A DNA stretch of 64,000 nt from Planctomycetota bacterium (GTDB lineage Bacteria > Planctomycetota > UBA8742 > UBA2392), in the NCBI GenBank assembly GCA_003576915.1, contig QEVF01000014.1, forward strand, positions 62,001 to 126,000, given 5' to 3'. This document shows, in pieces, positions 41,996 to 51,157 of this stretch (within the stretch, counting starts at the first letter, position 1; each line of letters starts with the position of its first letter). A program made the position numbers and the translations under genes. The notes beneath the pieces are model-generated. The model had not been told where the DNA came from and did no database searches. It was given only the letters and a program-made list of their open reading frames with translations.

Positions 41996-43168
41996 ATGGG
42001 TACGGTGGGTCAACATCGTCGGCGTCAAGTCGCGTGCTGGGCGACTCCCTTGGCCTTGGTGTGGATGGCGCTGCTGGGCCTGGAGGCTTGGCGTCAATCA
42101 CAGAAGTCCAGCTCCCGCGCTGAACTCCGGGATGCCGTTGAATTTGCGCGCAACAACGTGCTCAATGGCATGACCCCGGCTCAGTTCACCCAAAGCCGTG
42201 TCAAGGGAACCAACGGTTACGAGCGCCTGAAGAAGGTCGCGGAAGCCGTCGAGAACGCGGGCCACATCGGGCCGGGAACGTTCGAGGCGGCCGATGATGC
42301 CGAGGAATTCACCCCAAAGGGCGTGTCACAGGTACTGGCCATGAATGAGTGGCCCCGCTTGAGGGACGATCCACCTGACGCGGAGAAGACGCGCCTGTTT
42401 CTGGCGGCGACGGAAGCATGGTCTGCCGAGCTGGAAAAGACTTCGCATTGCGATGTCATCGCGCAGGTCATTCACGATGGCGATACCTGTGGAGACCTTC
42501 TCGGCGGCGATTCGCTGTCCTGGGCGGAAGTCCACTTCCGGATCATTTGGTTCATGCTCGCGCGTGCTAACGGCCACGCGTTGCTTGGGAACGGCGATTC
42601 TGCAGCGCGGCAACTGTTGACTATGGCGCGGCTTTATTCGCTCATGCGCCAGCCGCTGTACGAGTATCAGCTCAACACTCGGGCATCGGGGTTTTCAGCG
42701 GTACTGAACCTGGCTCTGCAATGGATCAAAGACGGACGGATTGCCGCGGCGCAGTTGAAAGAACTCACGTCGCTCAACATGGACTGCGAGTCACTTCTCC
42801 CGGTCGCCGCAAACGGCGAGATGGCGTGCATGATTCTGTTCTCAAGCGGGGCTTGGGAGTGGCCCAGCGAAGCCTGGTTCGCATGGGCAAGGCCGGACAT
42901 TGAGGACTCACCATTTGATTATCGCGATGGCCAGAACGAGTTTACACGCGGCATACGCTGCCGCGAAGGCGTGGCAACCGGTTTGCGTACCTACGCGGCA
43001 CAAGTATCGGAACTTCAAGGACAATCGCCGCCCTACACAGTGCGAACGGCTGATCAGTGGGGTTTGGGGATGTCGGCCACTTTTCAAGCAGCCAGCACGC
43101 ACATCCACGAACGGCAACTTGAGATTGACGCCGCTCGCGCCGAATTGCTGACGCTTATGGCCAAGTAA
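41996..43168 (+). CDS. Hypothetical membrane-anchored helical protein
   Basis: A 390-residue protein of unknown function. A short basic N terminus is followed by one hydrophobic helix (about residues 16-32, ATPLALVWMALLGLEAW). The rest is soluble and mostly helical, with repeating Leu/Ala helices (GHALLGNGDSAARQLLTMARLYSLM), which suggests a repeat-like fold. Third-codon GC is lower than in the genes on both sides, so it may be a later arrival. The ATG at 41996 is only weakly supported (GAGG close by). A palindromic repeat follows. Confidence 0.65.
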   Translation: MGTVGQHRRRQVACWATPLALVWMALLGLEAWRQSQKSSSRAELRDAVEFARNNVLNGMTPAQFTQSRVKGTNGYERLKKVAEAVENAGHIGPGTFEAADDAEEFTPKGVSQVLAMNEWPRLRDDPPDAEKTRLFLAATEAWSAELEKTSHCDVIAQVIHDGDTCGDLLGGDSLSWAEVHFRIIWFMLARANGHALLGNGDSAARQLLTMARLYSLMRQPLYEYQLNTRASGFSAVLNLALQWIKDGRIAAAQLKELTSLNMDCESLLPVAANGEMACMILFSSGAWEWPSEAWFAWARPDIEDSPFDYRDGQNEFTRGIRCREGVATGLRTYAAQVSELQGQSPPYTVRTADQWGLGMSATFQAASTHIHERQLEIDAARAELLTLMAK

Positions 43169-43190
43169 TCACCCTGGTGGTTCGCAATCA

Positions 43191-43224
43191 ATGAGTGTAG
43201 GGGCGCAGCATGCTGCGCCCCTGG
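43191..43224 (+). repeat. Dispersed palindromic repeat, copy 2
   Basis: ATGAGTGT followed by the perfect 24-bp palindrome AGGGGCGCAGCA / TGCTGCGCCCCT (43199-43222). It is related to copy 1 at 17355-17394. It lies 22 nt after the hypothetical gene, without a T tract. Confidence 0.55.
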
Positions 43225-43400
43225 CCAGGTGCACCGCAGGGGCGACCCATGGGTCGGCCATACATTCGCCTCCCATAAACCACTGGTCGCGTTACGTTTT
43301 CCGGGAGGCCCAACGCATGGCGCGGGCGAAAACAGCCGTGCGGCGGGCGAAGTCGCGGCTTTCGGACCCGGCGGGTCTCCTATACAATCGTTGCCCCGAC

Positions 43401-46400
43401 ATGTCCGACACCGTCAAAAGCCCAGACGCCGTCTCCATCGAGCGCTCGCGCAAGGCGCAGCTTTCCATGCTGCCCAGGCTGCCCGAGATTCCCGGCCTCG
43501 AAATTGCCGCGGTATACAAGCCCTGTGAGCACGTGGGCGGCGACTTCTACGACCTCTTTGTCGTGGGGCGTTATCGCCTGGGCATCGTGATCGGCGACGT
43601 TTCCGGCCACGGCGTGGAAGCCGCGCTGATCATGGCCGCAGCCAAGAAGGCCCTGCAGATCCACGGTCAGGGTGCCATGTCGCCCAAGGAAACCCTGGTT
43701 GCGGTGAACAACTCCATCAAGCCGGAGATGCCGCAGGGCACGTTCGTGAGCCTGTTCTTCGCCATTCTCGACCTCAAGGAGCAGACGCTGACCTGTGCGC
43801 GCGCGGGCCACTGCCCCATGTTCGTGGCCAACGGCCACAGCCAGGCCCTGAAGCAGAGCGCGCCGGGCGGCATGGTGCTGGGCATGGCGGCCCACGACAT
43901 GTTCCAGCGCTCCCTGGCCGAGGAGACGCTCCAGGTCGAGCCCGGCGACGTCATGCTGCTGTATACCGATGGCGTGAGTGAAACGGCCAACGCCGCGCGC
44001 GAGGAATTCACCGAGCAGCGCCTGTCCGAATCCCTCAAGCGCCTGAGCCAGGCCACGGCCCGGGAAGTGGCCGAGAGGCTGGAGGCCGAGGTGGCCGCGT
44101 TCCGCGGGCAGGCACCCCAGGAAGACGACCTCACCCTGCTGGTGCTGCGCTACAACCAGAAGGCCGACGACAGCGTGCTGATCCGCCTCGTCAAGCCCGC
44201 CGTGGCCCAGACCAACCTGGCCGCGCCCGCCACCAGCTTCGTGGGCCGCGAGCGCGAACTCAAGGACCTCTCCGGCCTGCTGCGCGACGACAAGCTCAGG
44301 CTCGTCACCATCACGGGCCCCGGCGGCACGGGCAAAACGCGCATTTCGCAGCAGCTCGGCTACGATTTCGTGGACCGTTTCCCCGGAGGCGCCTGGTTTG
44401 CCGATTTGAGCGAGGCCACCAGCGCCGAGGGCATCGGGCACACGGTGCTTCAGGCCTTTGGCGTGCCCGTGGCGGGGCAGGAGGCGCCGGAGCAGGTGGT
44501 GGCCAGCGTGCTGGAGCAGCGCAAGCCCCTGCTGCTCGTGCTCGACAACTTCGAGCAGGTCGTCAAGTACGCCAAGAAGACCATCGGCCTCTGGCGACAG
44601 CGCGCGCCCCACGTGCGCTTTCTGGTGACCAGCCGCGCTCTGCTGGGCCTGGAGGGCGAACGTGAGTTTGTGCTGGGGCCCCTGCCCTCACCGGCGGCGG
44701 GGGGCACGCCGCAGGCCCTGCTCCAGTACGATGCGGTCAAGCTGTTTGTCGAGCGCGCGCGCCAGGCCAACTCGCGCTTTGAACTCACGGCGGCCAACAG
44801 TGAGGCCGTGGCGCGCATCTGCGCCGAGCTCGACGGCATGCCCCTGGCCATTGAGCTGGCGGCGGCGCGCTGCGCCATCCTGACGCCTGAGCAGATGCTG
44901 CCCAAGCTCAAGCAGCGTTTTTCGCTGCTGCGCAGCACGCGCCAGGACCTGCCGGCGCGGCAGCAGACGCTGGAAGGCGCCATTGACTGGTCCTACGAAC
45001 TGCTCAGTGACTGGGAGAAGGCGGCCTTTCAGCAGGCCTGGATCTTCCACGAGGGCTTCTTTCTGGACGCAGCGGAATCGGTCATTGATCTGGGCGAGTT
45101 TGCCGACGCGCCCCTGGTCATGGATGCCATCCAGAGCCTGCGCGAAAAGAGTTTCTGCCGAGTGCGCCAGACGGACTTCGGGCCCCGTTTCTCGCTGTAC
45201 GTGGCCCTGCGGGAGTTCGCCTCCCAGGCCTGGGCCAAGTCGGCCCCGGCGGACAAGCGCCGCGCGCTGACGCGGCGCTTTGCCGACTTCTATGTCAAGT
45301 ACGCCGAGGGCTGGAACGAGCGCATCGACACCCGCGACGCTGCCGAGGCCCTCCAGCGCCTGGAGCTCGAACGCGAAAACCTGTTTGCCATCCAGGACTG
45401 GGCCTTGCGCGACGAAAAGGCCAAGGGCGGCGCCGAACAGGCCCCCGAGCCCGAGCGCGTGGAGCTGGGTGTGCGCGCCACGGTGGCCATCGCCGACCTG
45501 CTGCGCATGCGCGGCCCCAACGCCCAGCGCCTGCCCCGCCTGCAGAAGGCCCTGGCCGCCATGGGCGACGGCAGCCGCGACACGCCCCCCTGGGCCGAGC
45601 TTCGACTGCGCCTGACCTGGGCTCTGGCGCGTGCCTGCAGCGATTTGGGCCTTTACGATCTGGCCCTCAAATTTGACGGCGAGGCCACCCTGCTGGCCGA
45701 GAAGATCGGCAGGCCTCAGCTTCGCTTCGACGCGCTGATGGCCCAGGGCGGCCTGCGCAACATGCGCGGCCAGTTCAAGGAGGCCCTGGAGAGCTATGAC
45801 CGGGCCGAGGCGCTGGTCGCCCAACTGGGTGACCGGCGGCGCCAGGGGCTGCTGGCCAGTTCCCGCGCCACGGCCCAGGTGGAGTTGGGCGAGTTCGCCC
45901 GGGCCATCGAAAACTACCGCGTCGCTGAGAGCCTGCTGCGCGAGGCCGGATGCCGTCTCTCCCTGGCGGGCGTGGTGGGCAGCAAGGCCAGCCTGCACTA
46001 CTACCGCAACGAGCCCGAGGAAGCCCTGCGCGGCTTCAACGAGGCCGTGGACCTCGCCCAGGAACTGGGCGACCGCGCAAGCGTGGCGCGCAATGTGGGC
46101 AACCGCGCCAACGTGCTGCGCCAGCGCGGCCAGTTCGCGGAGGCGCTCAAGAGCTTCACGGAGGCTGAAAGCGTCTCGGCGGAACTGGGCAAGAAGGCCT
46201 GGCGCGCGACATTTCTGGGCAACCGCTCGGGCTGCCTGCTGGACCTCAACGATTTTGCGGGGGCCCTTGAAGCCGCCACCCAGGCCGAGGCCGTGGCCCG
46301 TGAACTCAAAGACGGCGCCATGCTGGCCCGCGCCCTGACCAACAAGGGCAACGCCATCGCCGCCCAGGGCGACTGCAAGGCCTCCCTGCCCAGCTTTGAG

Positions 46401-46784
46401 GAGGCCGAGAAGCAGGCGCGGCCCACGGGCAGCAAGCGCCTGCTTCTGACCGTGCTTTCCAGCTACGGCCTGGCCCTGACCAAGGCCCTGGAGTTCGCCC
46501 GTGCCGTGCAGGTGCTCAATGAGGCCGTGGACCTGCTGGAAGGCCAGGGCCAGGGCCAGACCTCGCTGCACTTCTCGCTGCTGGGTGCGCTTTCGGCCAG
46601 CCAGTCCAGCGTGGGCCAGAACATCGAGGCCGAGCGCAACGCCTCGCTGGCCATGTCCATCCTCGAGTCGCTCAAGAAGAAACAGGCCCAGATCGCCGAG
46701 CGCGACCTGGAGTGGCTGCCCTTCGTGCAGCGCGGCGGCAACCAGCAGTACATGGCCCAGACCATGAACTTCACCCCGCGCTGA
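43401..46784 (+). CDS. SpoIIE-type phosphatase / STAND ATPase / TPR fusion protein
   Basis: A 1127-residue multidomain protein. Residues about 10-250 are a PP2C-like SpoIIE/RsbU phosphatase with the metal-binding VGGDFYD and IGDVSGHGVEA motifs. Residues about 280-560 are an AAA/NB-ARC-type STAND domain: FVGRERELKDLS, P-loop TGPGGTGKT near 306, Walker B LLLVLDNFEQ near 377, and GMPLAIELAAARC. Then a helical winged region (DWSYELLSDWEKAAFQ), and from about 745 on some ten TPR units (for example ALESYDRAEALVAQLGD). SpoIIE domains usually dephosphorylate anti-sigma antagonists. STAND proteins are ligand-triggered oligomerising switches. The upstream in-frame part (from 43191) lies in the palindromic repeat, so I start at the ATG at 43401; a TACAAT box is 12 nt before it. 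Confidence 0.85.
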   Translation: MSDTVKSPDAVSIERSRKAQLSMLPRLPEIPGLEIAAVYKPCEHVGGDFYDLFVVGRYRLGIVIGDVSGHGVEAALIMAAAKKALQIHGQGAMSPKETLVAVNNSIKPEMPQGTFVSLFFAILDLKEQTLTCARAGHCPMFVANGHSQALKQSAPGGMVLGMAAHDMFQRSLAEETLQVEPGDVMLLYTDGVSETANAAREEFTEQRLSESLKRLSQATAREVAERLEAEVAAFRGQAPQEDDLTLLVLRYNQKADDSVLIRLVKPAVAQTNLAAPATSFVGRERELKDLSGLLRDDKLRLVTITGPGGTGKTRISQQLGYDFVDRFPGGAWFADLSEATSAEGIGHTVLQAFGVPVAGQEAPEQVVASVLEQRKPLLLVLDNFEQVVKYAKKTIGLWRQRAPHVRFLVTSRALLGLEGEREFVLGPLPSPAAGGTPQALLQYDAVKLFVERARQANSRFELTAANSEAVARICAELDGMPLAIELAAARCAILTPEQMLPKLKQRFSLLRSTRQDLPARQQTLEGAIDWSYELLSDWEKAAFQQAWIFHEGFFLDAAESVIDLGEFADAPLVMDAIQSLREKSFCRVRQTDFGPRFSLYVALREFASQAWAKSAPADKRRALTRRFADFYVKYAEGWNERIDTRDAAEALQRLELERENLFAIQDWALRDEKAKGGAEQAPEPERVELGVRATVAIADLLRMRGPNAQRLPRLQKALAAMGDGSRDTPPWAELRLRLTWALARACSDLGLYDLALKFDGEATLLAEKIGRPQLRFDALMAQGGLRNMRGQFKEALESYDRAEALVAQLGDRRRQGLLASSRATAQVELGEFARAIENYRVAESLLREAGCRLSLAGVVGSKASLHYYRNEPEEALRGFNEAVDLAQELGDRASVARNVGNRANVLRQRGQFAEALKSFTEAESVSAELGKKAWRATFLGNRSGCLLDLNDFAGALEAATQAEAVARELKDGAMLARALTNKGNAIAAQGDCKASLPSFEEAEKQARPTGSKRLLLTVLSSYGLALTKALEFARAVQVLNEAVDLLEGQGQGQTSLHFSLLGALSASQSSVGQNIEAERNASLAMSILESLKKKQAQIAERDLEWLPFVQRGGNQQYMAQTMNFTPR

Positions 46785-46928
46785 TGCCGGCCAAGGCCAA
46801 GCCCCGGCTGCCCCTTCAAGCTGCCCGATTGCAAGTTACACTCGTCGCCCCGCGACAGGGTACAGCGACACGGCAGCGTGCCGTGCGCTGTTGAGACCAC
46901 ACGCGCGACTTGACCAGGAGAAGCTGTC

Positions 46929-47204
46929 ATGGGCAGTACCATCCGCATTCCCACGCCGCTGCGCAACCTCACCAGCGGCGCGGCTGAAGTTCAGGTTTCC
47001 GCTGCCACCGTGGGCGAGGCCCTTGCCGCGCTTGAGGCAAAGCACAGCGGCGTCAAGGCGCGCATCTGCGATGAACAGGGCAACGTGAGGCGCTTTGTCA
47101 ACGTGTACCTCAACGACGAAGACATCCGCTTCCTGGCCAACCTGGAAACGCCGCTGAAGGACGGGGACTCCCTGTCCATCGTGCCGGCCATCGCCGGCGG
47201 CTGA
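46929..47204 (+). CDS. CysO-like ubiquitin-fold sulfur carrier (MoaD/ThiS family)
   Basis: A 91-residue beta-grasp protein ending in the Gly-Gly needed for activation as a thiocarboxylate. IRIPTPLRNLTSGAAEVQV, ALEAKHSGVKARICDEQGNV, RRFVNVYLNDEDIRFLANL and DGDSLSIVPAIAGG closely follow the mycobacterial CysO pattern, as I remember it, rather than MoaD or ThiS. CysO supplies sulfur for cysteine synthesis with CysM and the Mec protease, neither of which is in the window. It lies 115 nt upstream of hom. AGGAGA precedes the ATG. Confidence 0.85.
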   Translation: MGSTIRIPTPLRNLTSGAAEVQVSAATVGEALAALEAKHSGVKARICDEQGNVRRFVNVYLNDEDIRFLANLETPLKDGDSLSIVPAIAGG

Positions 47205-47318
47205 CCGGGTTTGCGTCGGCGGCGGTCTCTTGGGCCCTTGCTGCCGTGGCACCGGTGGAACGCGCTCTGCGCGTACAATGCCGCTCCCTCGCGTCCGCGG
47301 CTCACTCACGGATTTCTC

Positions 47319-48674
47319 ATGCGCACGATCAGAATCGGCATGCTCGGCTGCGGCGTCGTCGGCCAGGGCGTGGTCAAACTGCTGAAGAAGCACCAGCCGG
47401 ACTTTCAGCGCAACGGCTTTGACCTGAAACTCACGCAAGTCGCCGTGAAGCACCTCGGCAAGCACCGCGAGGTGGACCTGCACGGCGTCAGGGTCTGCCA
47501 GGATCCCCTGGCCGTGGCCAAAGACCCGGACATCGACCTGCTGGTCGAAGTCATGGGCGGGCGGGAAGTCGCCATGGAGGCCGGCCTGGCCGCCCTGTCG
47601 CGGGGGATTCCGGTTGTGAGCGCGAACAAGGCGGCGCTGGCGCGCGGCCTTTCGCGCTATCTCGAGGCCGCGGCGGGCAGCGGCGCGGCGTTGGGCTTCG
47701 AGGCGGCCTGCGCGGCCCACATTCCCATCATCGAGGCCCTGGATCGTTCCCTGGCCTGTGAGGAGATCACGCTGGTCAAGGGCGTGGTCAACGGCACGAC
47801 CAACTACATCCTCACGCTGATGGAGCGCACGGGCTTTTCGTTCGCCGAGGCTTTGGCCGACGCCACGGCCAAGGGCTTCACCGAAGCCGACCCCAGCCTG
47901 GACGTGGACGGCATCGACGCCGCTGAAAAGCTCACGCTGCTGGTGTTCAAGGCCTTTGGGCAGTATGTGCCGCCGGAGCAGATTCACACAGAGGGCATTT
48001 CGCGCGTGACCCGCGCCGACATGCTGCTGTCCCAGGCGCTCAACCACCGCGTCAAACTCATTGCCGGGGCGCGCGTGGTGGACGGCAAGCTCAATTGCAG
48101 CGTCCATCCCGCCCTGATCCATCGCGGCGAACTGCTGGCCGACGTGGACAGCGAATTCAACGCCATCATCCTCGAGGGTCCGGCCTTCAAGGAGCTGACC
48201 TTCATGGGCAAGGGCGCCGGCCAGCTTCCCACCGCCAGCGCCGTGCTGAACGACATCGTCAAGTTCGCCCGCGGAGGTCGCGGCGCGGCCCTGCCCGGGT
48301 TTGTGAAGGCGCCCGCCGCGCCTCTGGCCCAAGCGCCGACGAAGCACCTGGCCTACTGCTACTTTTTGAGGTTGAAGATACTTTCCAGCGGTATCGTGGA
48401 CGGTGTAGTGTCGTTTCTTGAGACACAGAATGTCAAAGTGCTGTCGAAGGCTTACATCAGTGACGGTGAGGGTGACTACCTGGGGCTGATTACGGACGTC
48501 GTGAAGGAATCGCGCCTCAGTCACCTGATGGCCACGCTGCGGCGCGTGGACGGAGTGCTGGAGGAACCGGCCTTTATCCGACTGGACAAGGACAACTACC
48601 GTGACATCGTCGAGCACGAACAGCGCGCATATTTCGGTGCCAGCCTCGAGCGCCAATCTGGGCCCCGGGTTTGA
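47319..48674 (+). CDS. hom: Homoserine dehydrogenase
   Basis: Reduces aspartate semialdehyde to homoserine, feeding threonine, methionine and related pathways. The 451-residue product has the NAD(P)-binding GMLGCGVVGQGVVKLL, VSANKAAL, the catalytic region VKGVVNGTTNYILTLME and KGFTEADPSLDVDGIDAAEKL (in parts), and a C-terminal ACT domain (GIVDGVVSFLETQNVKVLSKAY) probably for threonine feedback. The ATG at 47319 is preceded by TACAAT at 47274. Its 3' end runs 74 nt into thrB. Confidence 0.94.
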   Translation: MRTIRIGMLGCGVVGQGVVKLLKKHQPDFQRNGFDLKLTQVAVKHLGKHREVDLHGVRVCQDPLAVAKDPDIDLLVEVMGGREVAMEAGLAALSRGIPVVSANKAALARGLSRYLEAAAGSGAALGFEAACAAHIPIIEALDRSLACEEITLVKGVVNGTTNYILTLMERTGFSFAEALADATAKGFTEADPSLDVDGIDAAEKLTLLVFKAFGQYVPPEQIHTEGISRVTRADMLLSQALNHRVKLIAGARVVDGKLNCSVHPALIHRGELLADVDSEFNAIILEGPAFKELTFMGKGAGQLPTASAVLNDIVKFARGGRGAALPGFVKAPAAPLAQAPTKHLAYCYFLRLKILSSGIVDGVVSFLETQNVKVLSKAYISDGEGDYLGLITDVVKESRLSHLMATLRRVDGVLEEPAFIRLDKDNYRDIVEHEQRAYFGASLERQSGPRV

Positions 48675-49587
48675 CTGCCTGGCCCTGGCCCTGAACATCC
48701 GGCTGAACGCCAAGGCCAACTGGGACGACAAGAAGGTCAAGCTGCGCGACTTTGACAGCCCCCTGGACTGGTGGCGCCGCTGCGTGCTGCCCCACTGCAA
48801 ATACACGGGCAGCGTGGCGACCCTCGAAGACGACGAAGGCCGCCCCAATCTTGTGGCTGTGGCCTTTACCAAGGCCGTGCTTACGGGCGGCCCCGAGTAC
48901 TATCTGCCCGAGAAGCTGGTCATCGAAATGCATTCCGAGATTCCCGTGGGGCAGGGCCTGGGCTCTTCGGCGGCGGCCGTCGTGGCCGGCGCGGCCATGG
49001 CCGAGGTGTTCCGCACCGGCAAGCTCGAACGCCAGGCCGCCTTTGCCACAGCCGTGGAGATTGAAGGCCACGCCGACAACGCGGCGGCCGCCACGTTTGG
49101 CGGCCTGCAGGCGGCCCTGCTGTTCGGGCGCGAAACCCGTGCTTCGAACATCAAGTTCAGCGAGGGGTTGCGTGTGGCCCTGGCGGTGCCCAAGGAGACG
49201 CTCAAGGTCAGCACCGACGCCACGCGCCGCTGGCTGCCCGAGAGTCTCAAGCGCACCGATGCCGTCAGCAACCAGCGCGCCCTGCTGACCCTGCTCTATG
49301 GCTTGCGCCTGGGCAACAAAGAGGCCATCCGCGCCGGTTTTGAAGACCGCCTCCATGTGCCGCACCGCAAGGGCATGATCGTGGGCTACGACGACATCGC
49401 CAAGGCCGCCATGGAAGCCGGGGCCTATGGTGTGACCATCTCCGGCGCGGGCGGCACCATGATTGCCCTGGGCGAGGGCGACATGAAGCCGGTAGCCAAC
49501 GCCATGGCGGAGGCCTTCAGCCGCCACGGCATGGATGCCACGCCCATGACCCCGGACATCGACACCCAGGGCCTCACGCAGCTTTAG
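48601..49587 (+). CDS. thrB: Homoserine kinase
   Basis: Phosphorylates homoserine on the way to threonine. The 328-residue GHMP-family kinase has HISVPASSANLGPGFDCLAL, the ATP-loop PVGQGLGSSAAAVVAGAAMA, and VTISGAGGTMIAL. The start is a GTG at 48601, because no ATG stands between it and the conserved PASSANLGPGFD motif. It therefore overlaps hom by 74 nt in another frame. No thrC is in the window. Confidence 0.93.
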   Translation: MTSSSTNSAHISVPASSANLGPGFDCLALALNIRLNAKANWDDKKVKLRDFDSPLDWWRRCVLPHCKYTGSVATLEDDEGRPNLVAVAFTKAVLTGGPEYYLPEKLVIEMHSEIPVGQGLGSSAAAVVAGAAMAEVFRTGKLERQAAFATAVEIEGHADNAAAATFGGLQAALLFGRETRASNIKFSEGLRVALAVPKETLKVSTDATRRWLPESLKRTDAVSNQRALLTLLYGLRLGNKEAIRAGFEDRLHVPHRKGMIVGYDDIAKAAMEAGAYGVTISGAGGTMIALGEGDMKPVANAMAEAFSRHGMDATPMTPDIDTQGLTQL

Positions 49588-49619
49588 CGCGGGTCGGCCC
49601 CGCCTGACGGGAGAACAGT

Positions 49620-51071
49620 ATGCGATTGCTCGCCGCCTTACCCCTGCTGCTTGTGCTGTGCACGCTGGTGCGGGCGCAGGACAACCCCGACCCCGCGCGC
49701 CGTGTGCGCGACCTGGAAGAGCGGGTCAAAAAGCTGGAAGAAGAACTCAAGAAAATGCAGGACGAGCTGGCCGAACTCAAGAAAGCCGTCGCGCCTGCGG
49801 CCGCCGGTCCGCGCAAGGCCGGCCAGTTGCTCTGGAAGCTGGACATGACCAGCGACCTCAAGGGCAGCGGCAGCCTTGCCGACCTGGACGGCGACGGGAA
49901 GCTCGAACTGGCGTTCGGCAGCTACTTCAACGACCAGAACGTCTATTGCGTGGACGCCGCGACAGGCAAGGTGCGCTGGCGCCATGCCAGCGACGGCGGC
50001 CCCCTTGACGCGTCAACCACCTGCATCGACCTCGACGGCGACGGCAAACTGGAAAGCCTGAGCGCGGATTCGGCCTCGGGCTTGCTCTACTGCCTGGCCC
50101 ATGACGGCAAGCTCAAGTGGACCCTCAAGCTGCCAAGCGGCACCGACAGCCCCTGCGCCGTGGCCGACCTCGACGGCGACGGAAAGCTCGAGATCGTCGT
50201 CGGCACCATGTGGGGCGGGCGCGGCGGCGGCAAGAACGGCCGCGTATGCTGCTACAGCGCCGCCGACCAGAAGCTGATCTGGCAGCGCGAATATCCCGGC
50301 TGCGTGCAGAGCGAACCCGTCCTGCTCGACCTCAACGGGGACAAGATCCTCGACGTCGTGACCACGAGCTGGCGCGGCGATCACTGCATTCACGCCTTTG
50401 AGGGCAAAACCGGCGAGCCTTTGTGGACCTTCCAGACGGACGGCGGCGAACGCGACATGGGCATGTATCACGGCGTGGCCGTGAACAAGGCCGCCGACAC
50501 CCTTTTCGCCGTCACCTGTCAGGGCGATGTTTACGCCATCAACCTCAAGGGCGAGCAGGTGTGGCATCAGAAGTTCAAGGACTACCTGTTCGGCGCGACC
50601 CTCGTGGCCGATCTCGACGCCGACGGCACCGAGGAACTGGTGTTCGGCGGCGGTACCATTTACGCCGTCAGCACCACAGACGGCGCCCTGAAGTGGAAGC
50701 AGGCCATGAACAAGTCGCTCGACCGCGGAGCGGTGCTGTGCGACGCCGACGGCGACGGCGACCTCGACGTACTCTTCAACGACGGCCACCTGGTGCGCGC
50801 GCTGGATGCCAGAACGGGCGCGCCGAGCTTCGAATACAACGCCCGCTTCAAGGGCAGCCGGTGGGAGAGCCTCAGCTCGGCGCCCATCGTGGGCGACTTC
50901 GACGGCGACGGCCTGCTGGAATACTTCGGCGTGATCGGCCTTGGCACCAGCGAACTCGACGGCAAGAACAACTACGGCATGGCCTTCGCCATCACGCTCG
51001 GCGGCAAAGGCGCGGCATGGACCACATTTCGCGCCAACCTGCGCCGCACAGGAAACCCCGCCCACCGTTGA
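49620..51071 (+). CDS. Secreted FG-GAP/VCBS beta-propeller protein with N-terminal coiled coil
   Basis: A 483-residue exported protein. The signal peptide is residues 1-19 (RLLAALPLLLVLCTLVRAQ). A coiled coil covers about 26-60 (RVRDLEERVKKLEEELKKMQDEL). The rest consists of calcium-type repeats with the pattern D-x-D-G-D-G-K-x-E, six or seven times (DLDGDGKLELAFGSYF, DLDGDGKLESLSADS, DLDGDGKLEIVVGT, DLDADGTEELVFGGG, DADGDGDLDVLFND), giving an integrin-like propeller, as well as PQQ-like residues (VRWRH, LWTFQT). GGGAG precedes the ATG. It may bind ligands outside the cell; no enzyme motif is visible. Confidence 0.82.
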   Translation: MRLLAALPLLLVLCTLVRAQDNPDPARRVRDLEERVKKLEEELKKMQDELAELKKAVAPAAAGPRKAGQLLWKLDMTSDLKGSGSLADLDGDGKLELAFGSYFNDQNVYCVDAATGKVRWRHASDGGPLDASTTCIDLDGDGKLESLSADSASGLLYCLAHDGKLKWTLKLPSGTDSPCAVADLDGDGKLEIVVGTMWGGRGGGKNGRVCCYSAADQKLIWQREYPGCVQSEPVLLDLNGDKILDVVTTSWRGDHCIHAFEGKTGEPLWTFQTDGGERDMGMYHGVAVNKAADTLFAVTCQGDVYAINLKGEQVWHQKFKDYLFGATLVADLDADGTEELVFGGGTIYAVSTTDGALKWKQAMNKSLDRGAVLCDADGDGDLDVLFNDGHLVRALDARTGAPSFEYNARFKGSRWESLSSAPIVGDFDGDGLLEYFGVIGLGTSELDGKNNYGMAFAITLGGKGAAWTTFRANLRRTGNPAHR

Positions 51072-51157
51072 CGCCGGCCGCCGGGTCCGGGTGGCGTCTT
51101 GCGGCCTGGCTTGGCAACGGCCGATTCGTTGATTCCAGAGAGCCCGGCGTTGAAGCG

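Noticed and set aside
47274..47279. TACAAT as the -10 box of hom
   Set aside because: No acceptable -35 sequence lies 16-18 nt upstream; kept only as a mention in the gene entry.
44688..48872. Very long minus-strand open frames (44688-46571, 46836-48872)
   Set aside because: Both mirror conserved plus-strand genes (STAND/TPR protein, hom). Composition is rich in Ala, Gly, His, Arg and Gln, as expected of GC-rich antisense frames.
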